DNA of 42,809 nucleotides from Tritrichomonas foetus. Lineage: Eukaryota; Parabasalia; Tritrichomonadida; Tritrichomonadidae. The stretch spans positions 1-42,809 of the forward strand of contig MLAK01000825.1 in the NCBI GenBank assembly GCA_001839685.1, given 5' to 3'. A program made the translations under genes and the position numbers. Position 1 is the stretch's first letter. The number at the start of each line of letters is the position of its first letter. The notes under the pieces are model-generated. The model ran no database searches and had not been told where the DNA came from. It saw only the letters and a list, made by a program, of their open reading frames with translations. Shown one piece after another: positions 1-9,963 of the stretch.

Positions 1-513
1 AAAAATACATTAATGATTTTTGGAAAGACCGAGCGTGAGCGATGGATTTCAAAAAAGTTTTATTATTTTCAGGAGGTACCAAAACCACTTCTTACTATTA
101 CTAACTAATGTTAGAAATCCCAAGATGAGAATTAATCAAATAAGCAATTAAAGAAATGAAAATGCTTGCTGATATAAAAAATTAATATTTTTCTGCCAAT
201 CTAATGTCGAAAGATTATTATATTCACTATCATATGGAATTTTTGATAATATTAGTCCTACTTTTAATGAAATGTAACCACATTTTTGTATATATATCTA
301 ACCATTTCTTGTCAATAAACATTTCCTGATTTCATGTAAAGTTTAGAAATTATTTCGACAATGTAAAGAAAAAGGGGAAATTTTCAATGTTTTTGTGGTG
401 ATATTTCTTTGAATTTATAACGATTGTGACTCAAATTTTCAATATGCAAAAATTTCATCTAATCGAAATTTTTTCATCTCTCGCCAACTATCGTTAATTA
501 TCGATCGTCAAAT
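1..513. other. Left-edge intergenic sequence
   Basis: AT-rich sequence without a convincing reading frame. It must contain the promoter and short 5' leader of the gene starting at 514. A TTTCATCTC stretch near 473 is loosely like the trichomonad initiator element (TCAYTW type), but I cannot show that it is used. Confidence 0.4.
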
Positions 514-2676
514 ATGAATGAGAGCGAAACAGAAGAAGACCCATTTCTTGCTGTTTCTGATGACTCAGAAAACGAAAAAGCCATTCAAGAAATCGATGCA
601 TTTTTAAACGCGCCGTCTGCTTTTGTTGTCCAAGGCTTGGATCCAAATAATCCAAATGTAATTGCGAAATCTCAAGGTTTAACTTCACCACGAAACAGCA
701 AAGAAAACAATACAAAAGGCGAAAACAACGAAAATATTTTTTCGAAAGATAATTTGTCATCTGCCAAAATAAGTAGCTCAAACATATTCGAATTAACAGA
801 CTCGGCTGAAAACACAGAACTCTCCACGAAAAATAGCCAGCTGCCAGCATCATCAATTCCTTCTCAAAATATGGATAAAACTCCTTTGAATAATAACAGC
901 AATGCAAATGATTCAAACAAGCTACAAAAAATTAACAACAAAAATAAAAAAAACCTTGGCAATGAAATGCATTCAAGTCCAGAAAAAGGAAAAAGAAGGC
1001 CACCTATTCAAAATCATGGATTATTGACCAATATGGATTTGACAAATGCTTTGATGCTCTCAGACGATAATAATAATAATGAAAACAAAGCCACAAATAA
1101 AACCATCAATCATGTTGTCATTCAAGAACCAAATAATAATTCAAAAACAAGCAAAAATAAAAATAAGAAAAAGAATAGTAGTTTAACAAAGAAAAATCAT
1201 TTAAAAGATCTCTCGCCTGATGATATTTTGGCTCGGCTTGCTGCAGATGAAGATGATTCCTTTAACAGTGATGATGAATCCGCTCCATCACCATTAAATT
1301 CACCACCAGAATCGATAAGTCATAACAATGTATTAAATGCTCCAGACAATCACGACTTATCAAATTCAAATTCAGAGATAAATCAATCTGAAACTATCCC
1401 ATCAAATACTGATAAGAAAGATGAAAATAATAAACAAAATGTCACTAATCAAAAACAAACAAATTTAAGTTCTCAAAACCAAAATATTTCAAATCAAAAT
1501 GAATCTGCAATCAATCGAAATCCACAAAGTAATCAAAATCGTCAATATTTTCAGCAATCAACAAGCCAATTTTATGATTCACCAAAATCAGTAACAGAGA
1601 TTTTTGAATACTCATTTTATTCATACTTGCGTATGGTTACTGAAGATTTAAAATTAACTTTTACCGAAGAAATGAGATCTTTAATGGCATTTTATTTTGA
1701 TTTTGATCGATACATTATTGATTTCATGACGGATTTGGAACATGAGCTAGATGATATTCTACAAGAAGGTTTATCAAACCTGAATCTCTCAGAGACAAAA
1801 TATGATACCAGTTTTATCAATGATTTCTTCGATCAAATTTCTTCAATGATTCCCAAAAAAGACAAAAAAGAAAACGATTTAATTTCAATGCCATCCTACG
1901 AACTTGTTCAATCTGCTCATACATCTTTTGTTTCCAATTGCTCTCCACTTTTGTCAATTTTAACTGAAGATTTTGATGTTTCACAATTCGATGAAAATCG
2001 TTTTAAAGAAAGCCGATTATTTTTTACCAACGAACAAAACAATGAGAAAATTTTAGATCTTGAAGCAAGAGAATATGAAATTGAATTAGAAAAACAATAT
2101 ATTGACCAAAGAGTGAATTTATTGACAAGAAGCATTGCCAATTTTCGAGAAAATAGCATCTCTCTTTTTAGTCAAGATGCTGATTCTTCATATGATTTGG
2201 ATTTTTCCGATTCTATTCGTGAAATTATTGATCAATTGAATCACTATGATGTAAAAAACATCACATTACCGTTTTCTTCATTTGCAAATAAAAATAAAAG
2301 TGTTGCTGATGAAGTTTCTGTTACGAATTTTCAACTTTTTTCGAAAATTGATCGTTTTTCTCGATCACTAAATTTAATTAAATCTCATAATTTGACAGAA
2401 GCTCAAGCTCAAGCTCAATCTCAACAGCAAGCTCAAATTCAAAAACAGATTCAGAGGAGGACTGGAAGACACTCTCCTACTTCAAGTCATTTATCTTTAC
2501 CGATAGGAAGTCCAATATCACTTCAAAATGCATTTCTTGATTTTGAGCCAAACTATCATTCACCACCTTCTAGGTGTAATTTTGTGAATAGTGTAAAAGA
2601 AAGATTAACACAGATTAAACAAAAAAGACAAAATCAGATTGCTGATATCAATAACTATCCACCTGGATATCAGTAA
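514..2676 (+). CDS. Asn/Ser-rich protein with C-terminal coiled coil, function unknown
   Basis: A 720-residue ORF starting at ATG. The N-terminus is acidic (MNESETEEDPFLAVSDDSEN). Residues about 60-360 are low-complexity Asn/Ser/Gln/Lys-rich with acidic patches such as LSPDDILARLAADEDDS. From about 365 the sequence becomes less biased and helical. A stretch around residues 510-550 (beginning near NNEKILDLEAREYEIELEKQ) looks like a coiled coil. A short Ala/Gln repeat (AQAQAQSQQQAQ) follows near residue 630, and the protein ends with a basic tail. There is no signal peptide or membrane segment. The layout (acidic disordered N-terminus, coiled-coil C-terminus) vaguely recalls basal-body scaffold proteins such as FBF1, but I see no decisive motif and make no assignment. 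The Asn richness is typical of AT-rich protist genomes. Confidence 0.85.
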   Translation: MNESETEEDPFLAVSDDSENEKAIQEIDAFLNAPSAFVVQGLDPNNPNVIAKSQGLTSPRNSKENNTKGENNENIFSKDNLSSAKISSSNIFELTDSAENTELSTKNSQLPASSIPSQNMDKTPLNNNSNANDSNKLQKINNKNKKNLGNEMHSSPEKGKRRPPIQNHGLLTNMDLTNALMLSDDNNNNENKATNKTINHVVIQEPNNNSKTSKNKNKKKNSSLTKKNHLKDLSPDDILARLAADEDDSFNSDDESAPSPLNSPPESISHNNVLNAPDNHDLSNSNSEINQSETIPSNTDKKDENNKQNVTNQKQTNLSSQNQNISNQNESAINRNPQSNQNRQYFQQSTSQFYDSPKSVTEIFEYSFYSYLRMVTEDLKLTFTEEMRSLMAFYFDFDRYIIDFMTDLEHELDDILQEGLSNLNLSETKYDTSFINDFFDQISSMIPKKDKKENDLISMPSYELVQSAHTSFVSNCSPLLSILTEDFDVSQFDENRFKESRLFFTNEQNNEKILDLEAREYEIELEKQYIDQRVNLLTRSIANFRENSISLFSQDADSSYDLDFSDSIREIIDQLNHYDVKNITLPFSSFANKNKSVADEVSVTNFQLFSKIDRFSRSLNLIKSHNLTEAQAQAQSQQQAQIQKQIQRRTGRHSPTSSHLSLPIGSPISLQNAFLDFEPNYHSPPSRCNFVNSVKERLTQIKQKRQNQIADINNYPPGYQ

Positions 2677-3981
2677 TGAATAATTGTATATATAAATGTA
2701 TGTATGTATTGTAACTAAAATTGATATATTTATTTCGTTGTTCATTTTTTCTCTTTACACAGATCGAATTTTTTCTTTATTGATAAAATATATAATGCAC
2801 TATTTCTTGTTCAATAAGACCAAAAATATGAATATTAAATTACGATACGACACAATTTGATGAATAAGCATTTACTCATATGAAAGATTTCGTGTTTACT
2901 ATAAATTAAAATACCTGAGAATAGTTCATCATCAAGATTTAAAATACCTGAGAATAGATCAGATCAAACAATGAGGAGTTTTAGTCTACCAAAGAATTGT
3001 GAATTGATTTTCCTATCCCAAAAATACAAATTTTCATGAGATGATTCTGTGTTAATTATAACGAAATACATTGACTAAAATTCCCGGAAATCTCTTTGAG
3101 TTTCTGCATATCATTTGTTTGTTTATCTCATTTCTTATGCAGTACTGATACTCCCATATTTCACATCCGAATCCACGAAGCATGATTTTTAAAAATCGAT
3201 ATGCAAAGCTTGGCATCGTGATTGACTACCTGATTTCCATAGTTGTAACCAAGATTGATATCCAAGGAGTAAATATAATCTCAATTGGATTTAGAAGCTC
3301 AAATATACCATTATCTGAAAGAGAAGAATTAAAATAAGAAACGTAAAATAAGATCAAATTTTAATACCAGAGTTATTCTTTTCACTCACATGATCAATAT
3401 CTCAATATTTGAGTTACCACAATAAATCAATCATGCTTTGATAGTCTACTGCATTTTGAATAATCTTTTGGGAAGTAAGTCACCTTTTTAGCTTTCCCCT
3501 TGTAAATTATCATGGAAATCATCTAAAAAAACGACAACAGTTATCAATTGTAGTTATAAATTCTTGTCAATAGCTGTCGTAGCTGATATCCAAATCTGCA
3601 TTTTCAATCGCCAGAAATCTCAATAGTTTTTTATCACATATTGTAAACAATAACATTTTTTCTTGCGACTTGGATAATTTGTCAGTGTGATTCCAAAAAT
3701 TCAATCTATCCTTTAGATAAGCTAATTAATTTCATTCTCTAATCTTTCATGAGCTTAATTAATCTACAAGCACAATGCAAAAAAGTCTACTATTGACTTT
3801 GTTGTGCGACAAATCATTGGTAGCCCCAGCAAATGAGTTTTTAATTGACAACACTGTTGCATATACGACTCCATATATCAATAAAATAAAAGCAAAACAA
3901 AATCATTATCGTCATATTAAAAATAAAGTTTTTCATTTTACAATAAAACATATATTTAAATAATATATTCAGGAATAGAAA
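2677..3981. other. Long intergenic region, possible heavily decayed sequence
   Basis: About 1.3 kb between the Asn-rich gene and the convergent CstF-64-like gene. There is no intact gene. A 17-bp direct repeat (AAAATACCTGAGAATAG) occurs at about 2909 and 2941. On the minus strand at about 3360-3640 there are short open pieces that faintly resemble ankyrin-type sequence, interrupted by many stops. A 62-codon plus-strand ORF at 3775-3963 has no recognisable features and is probably chance. Confidence 0.4.
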
Positions 3982-4680
3982 TTACATCATCTGCATTTGC
4001 TCATATTCGCTTCTAATTTTGAGGACCTGCATTTTAGTTTCTTCATCAAGAAACTGAAGTTGCTCAGGCGTAATTTGCAGTGCAAGTTGCCTAAACTCTT
4101 CTTCAAGCTGGGAAGGCTCCTGGTATTCATATGCCATTTGTGGTGGCTGCTGCTGCTGCCCATACATCATTGCTGGTGCACCTGGTGGTGGTGGCATTGC
4201 TCCTCCATAATTGGGCGGATATGGATACTGGTTGTAGTAGTTCTGGACTGGCGGAATTATTGGAGGTGGCGGTGGAATCATATTTTGTGTAGATTGGGGC
4301 GGAATTTGCTGCTGATTATCGTTATTTTGATTATTGCTATTTGCGGAAGTTTGATCGTCGTTTGTGTTCTGGAAATCGAGGAAAACGCCCTGCATTTGAG
4401 GCATTCTATACGCCTGTTGATTGAATTGACCAATTTGCTGACTTGGATTACGTGGGTTTCCATTCTGATCGAGAATTCCAGTTTCTATGTCTTGATATTT
4501 CTGTTCCAGGATTTCTGGAATATGATATAAAGCGTAAGAAAGTTGCGGTGAATCTAGAAGTTGGTCTCGGGCTTGATCTCGATTTTGTTGAATCCAATTT
4601 TTGGCTTCGCTTAAAATTTTTGTCAATCTTTGTATATCCATATTTTGTAGAGCTTTGTAGATCTGTTCGGCTCCGCTCAT
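3982..4680 (-). CDS. CstF-64 (CSTF2/Rna15)-like protein lacking an RRM
   Basis: A 232-residue protein starting at ATG (MSGAEQIYKAL). Residues about 1-60 match the CstF-64 hinge, which binds CstF-77, including LLDSPQLSYAL (compare LLxNPQLAYAL in the family). The middle (about 95-185) is Asn/Gln then Pro/Tyr/Gly-rich. The last 40 residues match the CSTF C-terminal three-helix domain: LALQITPEQLQFLDEETKMQ aligns with the conserved LTPEQ...LP core. In the family this domain docks Pcf11 and the symplekin side of the cleavage/polyadenylation machinery. The N-terminal RRM that normally binds the GU-rich downstream element is absent, and the upstream 418 bp encodes nothing like it. The protein would act in the nucleus in mRNA 3'-end formation, presumably as a scaffold. 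It is divergently arranged with the RGG-protein gene. Confidence 0.8.
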   Translation of the reverse strand: MSGAEQIYKALQNMDIQRLTKILSEAKNWIQQNRDQARDQLLDSPQLSYALYHIPEILEQKYQDIETGILDQNGNPRNPSQQIGQFNQQAYRMPQMQGVFLDFQNTNDDQTSANSNNQNNDNQQQIPPQSTQNMIPPPPPIIPPVQNYYNQYPYPPNYGGAMPPPPGAPAMMYGQQQQPPQMAYEYQEPSQLEEEFRQLALQITPEQLQFLDEETKMQVLKIRSEYEQMQMM

Positions 4681-5098
4681 TTCTTATTTCGATTTTGCGA
4701 GAAAATTTTTGATGGAAAAATCAGAACAAAGTTTGTGAAATAATTTACCTTCTATGGTGAAATTGAAATAGTCGGAGGATTCTTAGTTTAATAGGACAAA
4801 ACTCCCTATAGGATTTGATGATATCTAATTAAATTGTAAGAAAAAATTTGGCTAATGTTTGTTGTAATTATCTCAAATTACTACGTCTTAAAGCTAAAAT
4901 ACATCATATCATAATATTTGTCAAAATCCGCACCAACTATAAGAATGATATTATTATAATTAAAATCATTTTCTATTTCTTTTCTCTGCTTTATTAGAGA
5001 AAATATACAATAAGAAAAGAGATACTCACATAAATACATTCACTTCCCTTCTTCTCAATTTTCTCAGATTGAGGAGCTTGAACGCCACTTTTCTTCGA
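4681..5098. other. Divergent intergenic region
   Basis: 418 bp between two divergently transcribed genes (CstF-64-like on minus, RGG protein on plus). It must hold both promoters. No ORF and no clear shared motif was seen. Confidence 0.5.
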
Positions 5099-6150
5099 AT
5101 GTGTATGATTTTTTTCTAACATCAGCTGATTACGGCCAAGGACGGGGAGGATATAACGACCGAGACAGATATTACGGCAATCAAGGTGGTTACAATAACA
5201 ACAATCAAGGTGGTTACAACCAAAATCGTGGCGGATATGGAAATCAAGGTGGCTACGGCAACCAAGGCGGTAATCAAAGCGGTGGTTACGGTGGAGGAGG
5301 CCAAGGTGGTTACGGTGGTCAAGGTGGAAACCGCGGCGGTTACGGTGGCGGCAATCAAGGATATGGAAATCAAGGTGGCTACAACAACAATCAAGGCGGC
5401 TATAACAATAATCAAGGCAGTGGTTACAACAACAACAACAACAACAACAACGGCGGCGGAAATCGCGGATACGGCAATCAAGGATATAATGATGGAAATC
5501 GTGGCTACAACGATAACAGAGGTGGCTATGGTGGCGGTGGTTATAACAACTCTGGTGGTTATAATAACGCTGGGGGCTACAATAATGCAGGTGGTTACAA
5601 TAACGGCCCTTATAATCGCGGATATAATTCAAACTACGACGACCGTTACTCTGGTGACAGAGGAGGCTACGGCGGAAACTACAACGAGCGCGGCCCACAG
5701 GGAGGCTACTACGACAACCGCGGATACGGCTACAACAACGACAACAGAGGACCAAATAACTATAATAATAATGGCGGCGGCGGTGGCGGCTACAATAATA
5801 ATAGTGACAGTCGTGGCCAAGGCGGGTACAATAATGATAGCAGAGGCGGAAACGATAATCGTGGCGGCTACGGTGGAAACCAAGGTGGCTACAACAACGA
5901 CAACAGAGGAGGAAATCGGTATGATGATCGCAACCAAGGCGGCGGCCGTGGAGGATTCAATGATCGAAACAACAGAGGACCACCGGGAGGCCGTGGATTT
6001 GGAGGAAGATCCAACGACCGATACAATGAATCACCACCTGTAGACCAAGCCTTGATTGATGCTGTATCGTCGAAGATTGATGAAGTAGCATCTGAAATGG
6101 CTTCTGCACCCCCTCAGCCAGAAGCACCACCTGAAAACACCTGGGATTAG
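5099..6150 (+). CDS. Gly/Asn/Tyr-rich RGG-type RNA-binding-like protein (spliced)
   Basis: Exon 1 is only ATGT (5099-5102) and exon 2 runs 5126-6150, joined over a 23-nt intron. The spliced product begins MSDYGQGRGGYND and has 342 residues. Without splicing, the long frame has no ATG at its start, only GTG at 5101, so the intron supplies the start codon. About 85% of the protein is low-complexity GGYNN/GGYGG/NQGGY repeats with many RGG and RGGY motifs, as in hnRNP-like and prion-like RNA-binding proteins. There is no RRM. The C-terminal 45 residues are different: an amphipathic acidic segment (DQALIDAVSSKIDEVASEMA) followed by a Pro/Glu-rich tail ending ENTWD, a plausible partner-binding site. 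Codons are richer in C/G than in neighbouring genes. A role in RNA granules or RNA chaperoning is inferred from composition only. Confidence 0.8.
5103..5125 (+). other. 23-nt micro-intron in the RGG-protein gene
   Basis: It begins GTATGA and ends TTTTCTAACATCAG. The CTAAC branch-point-like motif sits directly before the AG, as in trichomonad introns where branch point and 3' splice site form one fused motif. Removal joins ATGT to CTGATTACGG, giving M-S-D-Y-G in frame and creating an ATG start for an otherwise ATG-less reading frame. Confidence 0.85.
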
Positions 6151-6331
6151 AAAATCTTTAAAAATACTACAAAAATAAAGTTGATTCATATTGAAATTCC
6201 CTTTTTTACCTTTCCAATGAACACACTCATAACAATTGGTGATTAGCAATTCGTTTTAATATTGGCTTGAATTGTTTGATGAATGATTGAAGAATTAAAG
6301 GGTTATATGCTGATGATATGATCATTATATG
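6151..6331. other. 3' flank of the RGG-protein gene
   Basis: AT-rich sequence with AATAAAG soon after the stop codon (about 6173), a possible polyadenylation signal. Nothing else was seen. Confidence 0.35.
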
Positions 6332-6445
6332 TTATGAACATTTGCATATTATGAACATTTATATGTTATGAACATTTGTATATTATGAACATTTGCATAT
6401 TATGAACATTTGCAAATTTATGAACTTTTATATATTATGAACATA
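6332..6445. repeat. 17-bp tandem repeat (minisatellite)
   Basis: About 6.5 imperfect copies of TTATGAACATTTGCATA lie head to tail in the intergenic space between the convergent RGG-protein and IFT46 genes. Copies differ at a few positions (GCATA, ATATG, GTATA) and one unit is 18 bp. The last copies are more diverged. Confidence 0.9.
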
Positions 6446-6570
6446 ATTTGGACTAAAAAAGGGTTTGTGATCAATCGGTGCTCACAGCCGAGATAGAAAG
6501 GAAAATCTAGGTAATTCTGTTTTTACTAATAAAAATAAAATAGTTAAATAAGAAAGGGAAATAAAACATA

Positions 6571-7542
6571 CTAGGTTGGCGTTGGTTGTCTCTGTGATTG
6601 GAAGTATTGATTGCCTTCGAACTGCGCATAAAGCGAGAATAAAACGTGAAGAGATTCTATCAAGTTTCCTCTGACAGGAATTTCTAATAAAGCACAAATA
6701 ATTTTTGCATACTCTTCAAGTGATATATCCATATCTGCACTTGGAAGAACTACAGATTTGAGAACATTTTCAAATTCATCTGGCCAAGGCTCCATTAACT
6801 CTTCAAGCTCTGGCATTTTTGTATTATATATCACGTTTACTGGCGGGCGGTTTCTGTGAATTTCTTCAATTGATTCTAGCCATGCGTTTAATGCTTTCAA
6901 ATTCTTTTGTGGGTTTTCAATACATCCAATATATGCATCAGATTGATTATCGGGTGTGGTGATTCCGTATTGCTCACGAAGCTCCATTCTTAGAATTTGA
7001 GGGTTGCTCTGACTAATTGATGGTTCATCAAGAATTACAAGACCAAGATCATCAATTTCAGAATCTGGTCTCGGGACTTTAATGAAGGCGTCAATTGTTC
7101 CAATTGCTGGAACAAGCTCTGGTAAAAACGGTTTCCAATGAACAGTCATCTCAACTGGATTGGGCTGGAAATTCGAAATAAGAGAAAAGAGACTAGAAAG
7201 TTCAGGCGAGCCACCATCACCATAATCGGGGTAATCGTCTTCAGGAGAATTTGACCTTGGCGGTGTTGGCTGCGACAAAGGAACGTCATTTGCGAAATAA
7301 TCATAACGACTTTTTGGTGATTTCGGGCGAGGTGGCTGTGAAGTTTCTGGAAATCCACTGCTATCGTTTCCGTCGCTATCAAAAGAAAAAGAACGATCGT
7401 ACTGAGAATTTGGTTGAATATTAGGTTCGTTTGGGGTATTATTCATAATCGATTGAAAGTTGCTGGAATCCTGAAGGTTTCCACTTTCGTTTCCAAACTG
7501 TAAATCGAGATTTCCATCAATTCCAAGATCAGAATCAGTCAT
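6571..7542 (-). CDS. IFT46: Intraflagellar transport protein 46 (IFT46)
   Basis: A 323-residue protein starting at ATG. The N-terminal 125 residues are disordered and Asn/Ser/Pro/acidic-rich, as in other IFT46 proteins. The conserved part starts at about residue 130 with WKPFLPELVPAIGTIDAFIK and continues with VPRPDSEIDDLGLVILDEPS, then NAWLESIEEIHRNRPPVNVI, MPELEELMEPWPDEFENVLK and IPVRGNLIESLHVLFSLYAQ. These are the hallmark blocks of the IFT46 family in order. IFT46 is a core subunit of the IFT-B complex, working with IFT52 and IFT88 in anterograde transport inside the flagellum, and is linked to outer-arm dynein import. Its presence shows the organism builds flagella. Length is normal for the family. 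Confidence 0.95.
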   Translation of the reverse strand: MTDSDLGIDGNLDLQFGNESGNLQDSSNFQSIMNNTPNEPNIQPNSQYDRSFSFDSDGNDSSGFPETSQPPRPKSPKSRYDYFANDVPLSQPTPPRSNSPEDDYPDYGDGGSPELSSLFSLISNFQPNPVEMTVHWKPFLPELVPAIGTIDAFIKVPRPDSEIDDLGLVILDEPSISQSNPQILRMELREQYGITTPDNQSDAYIGCIENPQKNLKALNAWLESIEEIHRNRPPVNVIYNTKMPELEELMEPWPDEFENVLKSVVLPSADMDISLEEYAKIICALLEIPVRGNLIESLHVLFSLYAQFEGNQYFQSQRQPTPT

Positions 7543-8145
7543 TTTTGTTGTAATATTTTAAACGGATATTTTTATGTTTGAAAAATATTTTTAAACGTGC
7601 ATGAACATACTCTGAATTTTGTGAACTTTTTGAATTAATCATTCTTTTTTCAGAAGCTATTTGTTCCTTATATCCACAGGTGTCTCAAAGGTCATCATGG
7701 TTACCAATCTCTTCAGTGCCGAAAAATCTACCTTCTTTCGCTCGACCCATTTTTTTTTGTGAATGATTTACCATTGAAATTTAGAAAAATGGTCATTGAA
7801 CTGCAATACAAAATATTCATCAATGATTTTATCCCTACACAATTAATTTGAATAAGCTCAAAGAAATAATTCATACAGCTTTCAAACCAAATCACTTTCT
7901 TGGAAGATGAATCACTTCTTTTGGGAATTTTCGACATTTTATTTTATATTTGAGTTAGTTTAAGAGACCGGTAGATGAAAAACAAGTGTGGTTACTCGAA
8001 TATGTTGAGTTGTATCATAAAAGTGAAATTGAGAAAACACGCACAGATTTCAATAGAAAACTTCCACTTTTTCAAATATTTTATTTTTGCAACAGTTCAA
8101 TAATTGAATAAAGATATATACAAAAAGTGGAAGAATTTTACCAAA
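7543..8145. other. Divergent intergenic region
   Basis: About 600 bp between IFT46 (minus) and the pseudokinase gene (plus). A short minus-strand frame at 7728-7937 reads through part of it but has no family features. No RNA gene was recognised. Confidence 0.4.
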
Positions 8146-9963
8146 ATGAATTCCAATAACTCAGTTAGCAGCGAAAATGGCACAGTACCGCAACAGCCAA
8201 ATCCAAGCTTCTTCAAATCTAATAACAATATGAACACCATCGGACTGAGTAAAACGAATCCAAATTCAATTTTCCAAAAAATCCGAATAATCGGAAAAAG
8301 CGCATCTGGAACAATTTACGAGCTAACTCATTTACCAACTGGCAAATCTATGGCAGCAAAATCAATTCCTGATGAAATCCGACAAAAGTCATCTCCAGAA
8401 TATCTTCTTGCTGAAATGGGACTTTTGAAACAAGTAACTACACCGTTTACAGTTCAGAATTTTGGATCTATCATCTTCCAAAATCACTTCACTGTTGTGA
8501 CGGAATTTTGCTCATTAGGATCATTTCGAAATATTATGAACTTAACTGGAAAACCACTTTCTATTCCTCAATTGAAAATTGTTATTCATGACCTCCTTGC
8601 TGGTGTGACGCTTCTTCATTCGAACTATTTAATTCCACACCAAAACATTAAAGCAAGTAATGTACTTCTTTGTGATGATGGAAAAATCAAAATAGGTGAT
8701 TTTAAAATTCCATCTTCTCTTACAGAAAATATTATTCAGTATATTCATAAAGATTCAAATGGTCAATTGAATAATATTGAAAACACAAATGAAAATCAAA
8801 ACAATAGTGAAAATCAAGTTGGAATTAATTCAAATTATGAAGTGCCATATTGGCTTCCACCTGAAGTTCTAAATGGTCAAGAATATACGTTTGCTTCAGA
8901 CTCATGGAGTATCGGTGCTACAGTTATCGAATTATTTGAAGGTGCTCCTCCTTATGCTGAATTTCCCCCAGAAAGGGCTAAAAATGAAATCCTTACTCGT
9001 GGATTTTCTGGCTTCAGAAATGGAAGTCAGCCACCACAAGACTTAGTCGATTTTGTTACTTGCTGTACCTCAAAAGATCTGAAAATGAGAGTTCCTGCCA
9101 AACGTCTTCTTCTTCATCCATTTTTAAGCAACTGTGATCAAATAAATCGTAATGAGGCATTTGCAGAATTCCAAAACATTGATCTAACATTAAGTGAGGA
9201 TCAAAATCAGGAATATGATAGAGACTTTTTGATTAGATCTCAATTTTCTTCATTTATTTTACCTTTAGAAGATAATGAAATTACTCCTGATATGATCTAC
9301 CAGCCAGTGAGTGAAGAATTAAGTGAGATGCAAATAAATAGCGCACTATATAACCTTGACGATTCAATACCACCACTTGGGGAAAACATTGATAACAGTA
9401 ATAGCAATAATGAATCCGATAAATCCTTTTCAACGCCGAAAGCTCCACGAGCACCACCACCTTTACCACCAGGTGCTCGAAAGAATAAACTTTTAAGTCT
9501 TTCACACAAAACAAATAAAAAGTTTGAAATTGGTGGAAACAGATGCAATTCTGCAAAATTTGATAGAAAAGACATTTTATTACCACCAATTTGGGACACT
9601 TCAGGAAATAAAACACCAATCAGTTTAAAAAGTTCCAAAAGACTTAGCCGTTCAGCAGCTGGAAAGAAGTTCTCGAAACTTCTTAATGACGCGCCAAGCC
9701 CAAAGGCTGCAAAAGAATTGTTGAGAGAAAGAAGTGATGAAAGGTTCTTAGTCAATAGTAGTCCTGAAAAAGCTCAAATTAACATTCAAAAACAGCCAAC
9801 ATCTGAACCTCAAAATTTGGTTGACAGAATCATCAGAAATCCTAATGCACAATTTGCATTGCTTATGTTTTTAATGTGTGTAGTAATTGTAGCGTCAAAG
9901 TATTCATATTTATTAGCTATTGTAATGGCAATTGCTATATTATATTATTTTGCTTATATGTAA
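8146..9963 (+). CDS. Tail-anchored protein kinase-like pseudokinase
   Basis: The ATG at 8146 is chosen because the 14 codons upstream in frame contain no other ATG; the product is 605 residues. The kinase-like fold spans about residues 43-345. The Gly-rich loop is degenerate (IGKSASGTIY, 49-58). The ATP-binding Lys is present (MAAKSI, K72). The catalytic loop reads HQNIKASN (165-172), so the proton-acceptor Asp of HRD is Asn167. The Mg-binding motif is DFK (185-187) instead of DFG. An Asn-rich insert follows, then PYWLPPEVL in place of APE, and a normal C-lobe (SDSWSIGATVIELFEG). This is a pseudokinase of STE-like appearance, probably able to bind nucleotide but not to catalyse normally. Residues about 350-560 are a disordered Ser/Pro linker with APRAPPPLPPG. 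The last 36 residues are a hydrophobic hairpin or helix, so a C-terminal tail anchor in the ER or another membrane is likely. Confidence 0.85.
   Translation: MNSNNSVSSENGTVPQQPNPSFFKSNNNMNTIGLSKTNPNSIFQKIRIIGKSASGTIYELTHLPTGKSMAAKSIPDEIRQKSSPEYLLAEMGLLKQVTTPFTVQNFGSIIFQNHFTVVTEFCSLGSFRNIMNLTGKPLSIPQLKIVIHDLLAGVTLLHSNYLIPHQNIKASNVLLCDDGKIKIGDFKIPSSLTENIIQYIHKDSNGQLNNIENTNENQNNSENQVGINSNYEVPYWLPPEVLNGQEYTFASDSWSIGATVIELFEGAPPYAEFPPERAKNEILTRGFSGFRNGSQPPQDLVDFVTCCTSKDLKMRVPAKRLLLHPFLSNCDQINRNEAFAEFQNIDLTLSEDQNQEYDRDFLIRSQFSSFILPLEDNEITPDMIYQPVSEELSEMQINSALYNLDDSIPPLGENIDNSNSNNESDKSFSTPKAPRAPPPLPPGARKNKLLSLSHKTNKKFEIGGNRCNSAKFDRKDILLPPIWDTSGNKTPISLKSSKRLSRSAAGKKFSKLLNDAPSPKAAKELLRERSDERFLVNSSPEKAQINIQKQPTSEPQNLVDRIIRNPNAQFALLMFLMCVVIVASKYSYLLAIVMAIAILYYFAYM

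Noticed and set aside
3360..3640. Possible ankyrin-type relic on the minus strand
   Set aside because: Only short pieces such as CGNSNIEILI and LLRFLAIENADLD look family-like, separated by many stops; too weak to list as a pseudogene.
3775..3963. 62-codon plus-strand ORF
   Set aside because: No family resemblance, AT-rich composition typical of chance frames, and it ends directly against the convergent gene.
5122..6043. Long antisense and alternative-frame ORFs across the RGG-protein gene
   Set aside because: Products of the biased GGY/NN codons; Val/Ile/Thr repeats have no independent support.
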